Below, in pieces: positions 6,739 through 6,959 of a DNA stretch of 6,959 bases. Below the pieces are notes generated by a model. The model was not told the origin of the DNA, did no database searches, and saw nothing but the letters and a program-made list of their open reading frames with translations. Origin of the DNA: Puniceicoccales bacterium (GTDB lineage Bacteria; Verrucomicrobiota; Verrucomicrobiia; Opitutales; UBA953); NCBI GenBank assembly GCA_031284845.1, contig JAITXH010000198.1:1-6959 (forward strand), read 5' to 3'. The position numbers and the translations under genes are program-made. How positions within the stretch are numbered: position 1 is the first letter of the stretch; each line of letters opens with the position of its first letter.

Positions 6739-6873
6739 AGGGAAGAAGAAATGAAAGCGCGAAGGGTGAAGGAACGGTGCTGTGTTTCAATCTAATACCA
6801 TTCATCCAAAAAAAATTCGCTTGGCTTTCAGGCGGAAAGGCAGCAGCCGCAAGCGCTTCGCGGGAAGCGGAAA
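6739..6873. other. Divergent intergenic region upstream of uppP
   Basis: These 135 bases separate the divergent starts of uppP and the right-edge ORF and must hold the uppP promoter unless a distant one is used. On the minus strand there is an eight-T run (complement of the A run near 6808-6815) followed by GGTATTAG, a possible but unconvincing -10 element. A hairpin CGCTTC-GCGG-GAAGCG (6854-6869) sits just before the right-edge ATG. I cannot assign a promoter with confidence. Confidence 0.4.
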
Positions 6874-6959
6874 ATGTCTATCAGCGGCGGCAAAGGCACC
6901 GGACGCACCCAGAAGATGGAGGGCAACCAGATTTCCGCTATTTCTCGGACTGAGCCGTT
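6874..6959 (+). CDS. Unrecognised protein, first 28 residues (runs off the window)
   Basis: An ATG at 6874 opens a frame that continues without a stop to the right edge, reading MSISGGKGTGRTQKMEGNQI and then SAISRTEP. The visible part is polar, rich in Gly, Ser, Lys and Arg, and has no signal peptide or membrane segment, so a cytoplasmic protein is likely. A purine-rich stretch (GGGAAGCGGAAA) lies just before the ATG as a weak ribosome-binding site. It diverges from uppP. A competing plus-strand frame from 6729 ends in TGA at 6951-6953, reads through the non-coding-looking region and seems less protein-like. I do not recognise the family from so few residues. Confidence 0.45.
   Translation, partial: MSISGGKGTGRTQKMEGNQISAISRTEP

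Noticed and set aside
6803..6840. Minus-strand hairpin GCCTTTC/GAAAGCC followed by eight T as a terminator
   Set aside because: The stem has a G-G mismatch, the T run begins about seven bases after the stem, and no minus-strand gene is visible upstream that would need it.
6729..6953. A 74-codon plus-strand frame overlapping the uppP start
   Set aside because: It overlaps the uppP 5' end and runs through the divergent intergenic region. The frame from 6874 looks more protein-like, although I cannot exclude either firmly.
1..6959. CRISPR array, tRNA, rRNA, insertion sequence or phage genes
   Set aside because: I looked for regularly spaced repeats, tRNA-like folds, transposase or integrase motifs and found none.

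Overview
The window is dominated by one minus-strand cluster for cell-wall elongation. Read from right to left it runs uppP (undecaprenyl-diphosphatase), mreB, mreC, mreD and mrdA (penicillin-binding protein 2), covering about 825-6738. A complete rod-shape (mre) operon with a separate class B transpeptidase points to a rod-shaped or ovoid Gram-negative bacterium. The roughly 60% GC of these genes, the style of the MreB and PBP2 sequences and the weak or absent Shine-Dalgarno sequences at several starts make me favour Verrucomicrobiota (Opitutae-like). That placement is an inference from memory, not a database result.

Layout: (1) 1-507, plus strand, the 3' end of an AT-rich gene that enters from outside the window and that I do not recognise. 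(2) 508-824, a convergent intergenic region with two perfect short hairpins, a 9-bp inverted repeat and a possible 47-codon minus-strand ORF directly behind mrdA. (3) 825-5348, the tightly packed mreB-mreC-mreD-mrdA operon: gaps of 16 and 6 bases, then a 4-base ATGA overlap. (4) 5349-5451, a 103-base gap that could hold an mreB promoter. (5) 5452-6738, uppP, with an unusual secreted or proline-rich N-terminal extension. (6) 6739-6873, a divergent intergenic region, followed by the first 28 codons of a plus-strand gene that runs off the right edge.

How the genes work together: MreB filaments on the inner face of the membrane organise the elongasome. MreC and MreD are its membrane and periplasmic scaffold. 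PBP2 cross-links new peptidoglycan. UppP recycles the undecaprenyl carrier that brings precursors to this machinery. The usual PBP2 partner, the glycosyltransferase RodA, is not encoded here.

I found no mobile element gene, CRISPR array, tRNA or rRNA, and no convincing new multi-gene system. The items most worth a second look are the compositionally foreign left-edge gene, the structured convergent intergenic region with its small ORF, and the enlarged UppP.
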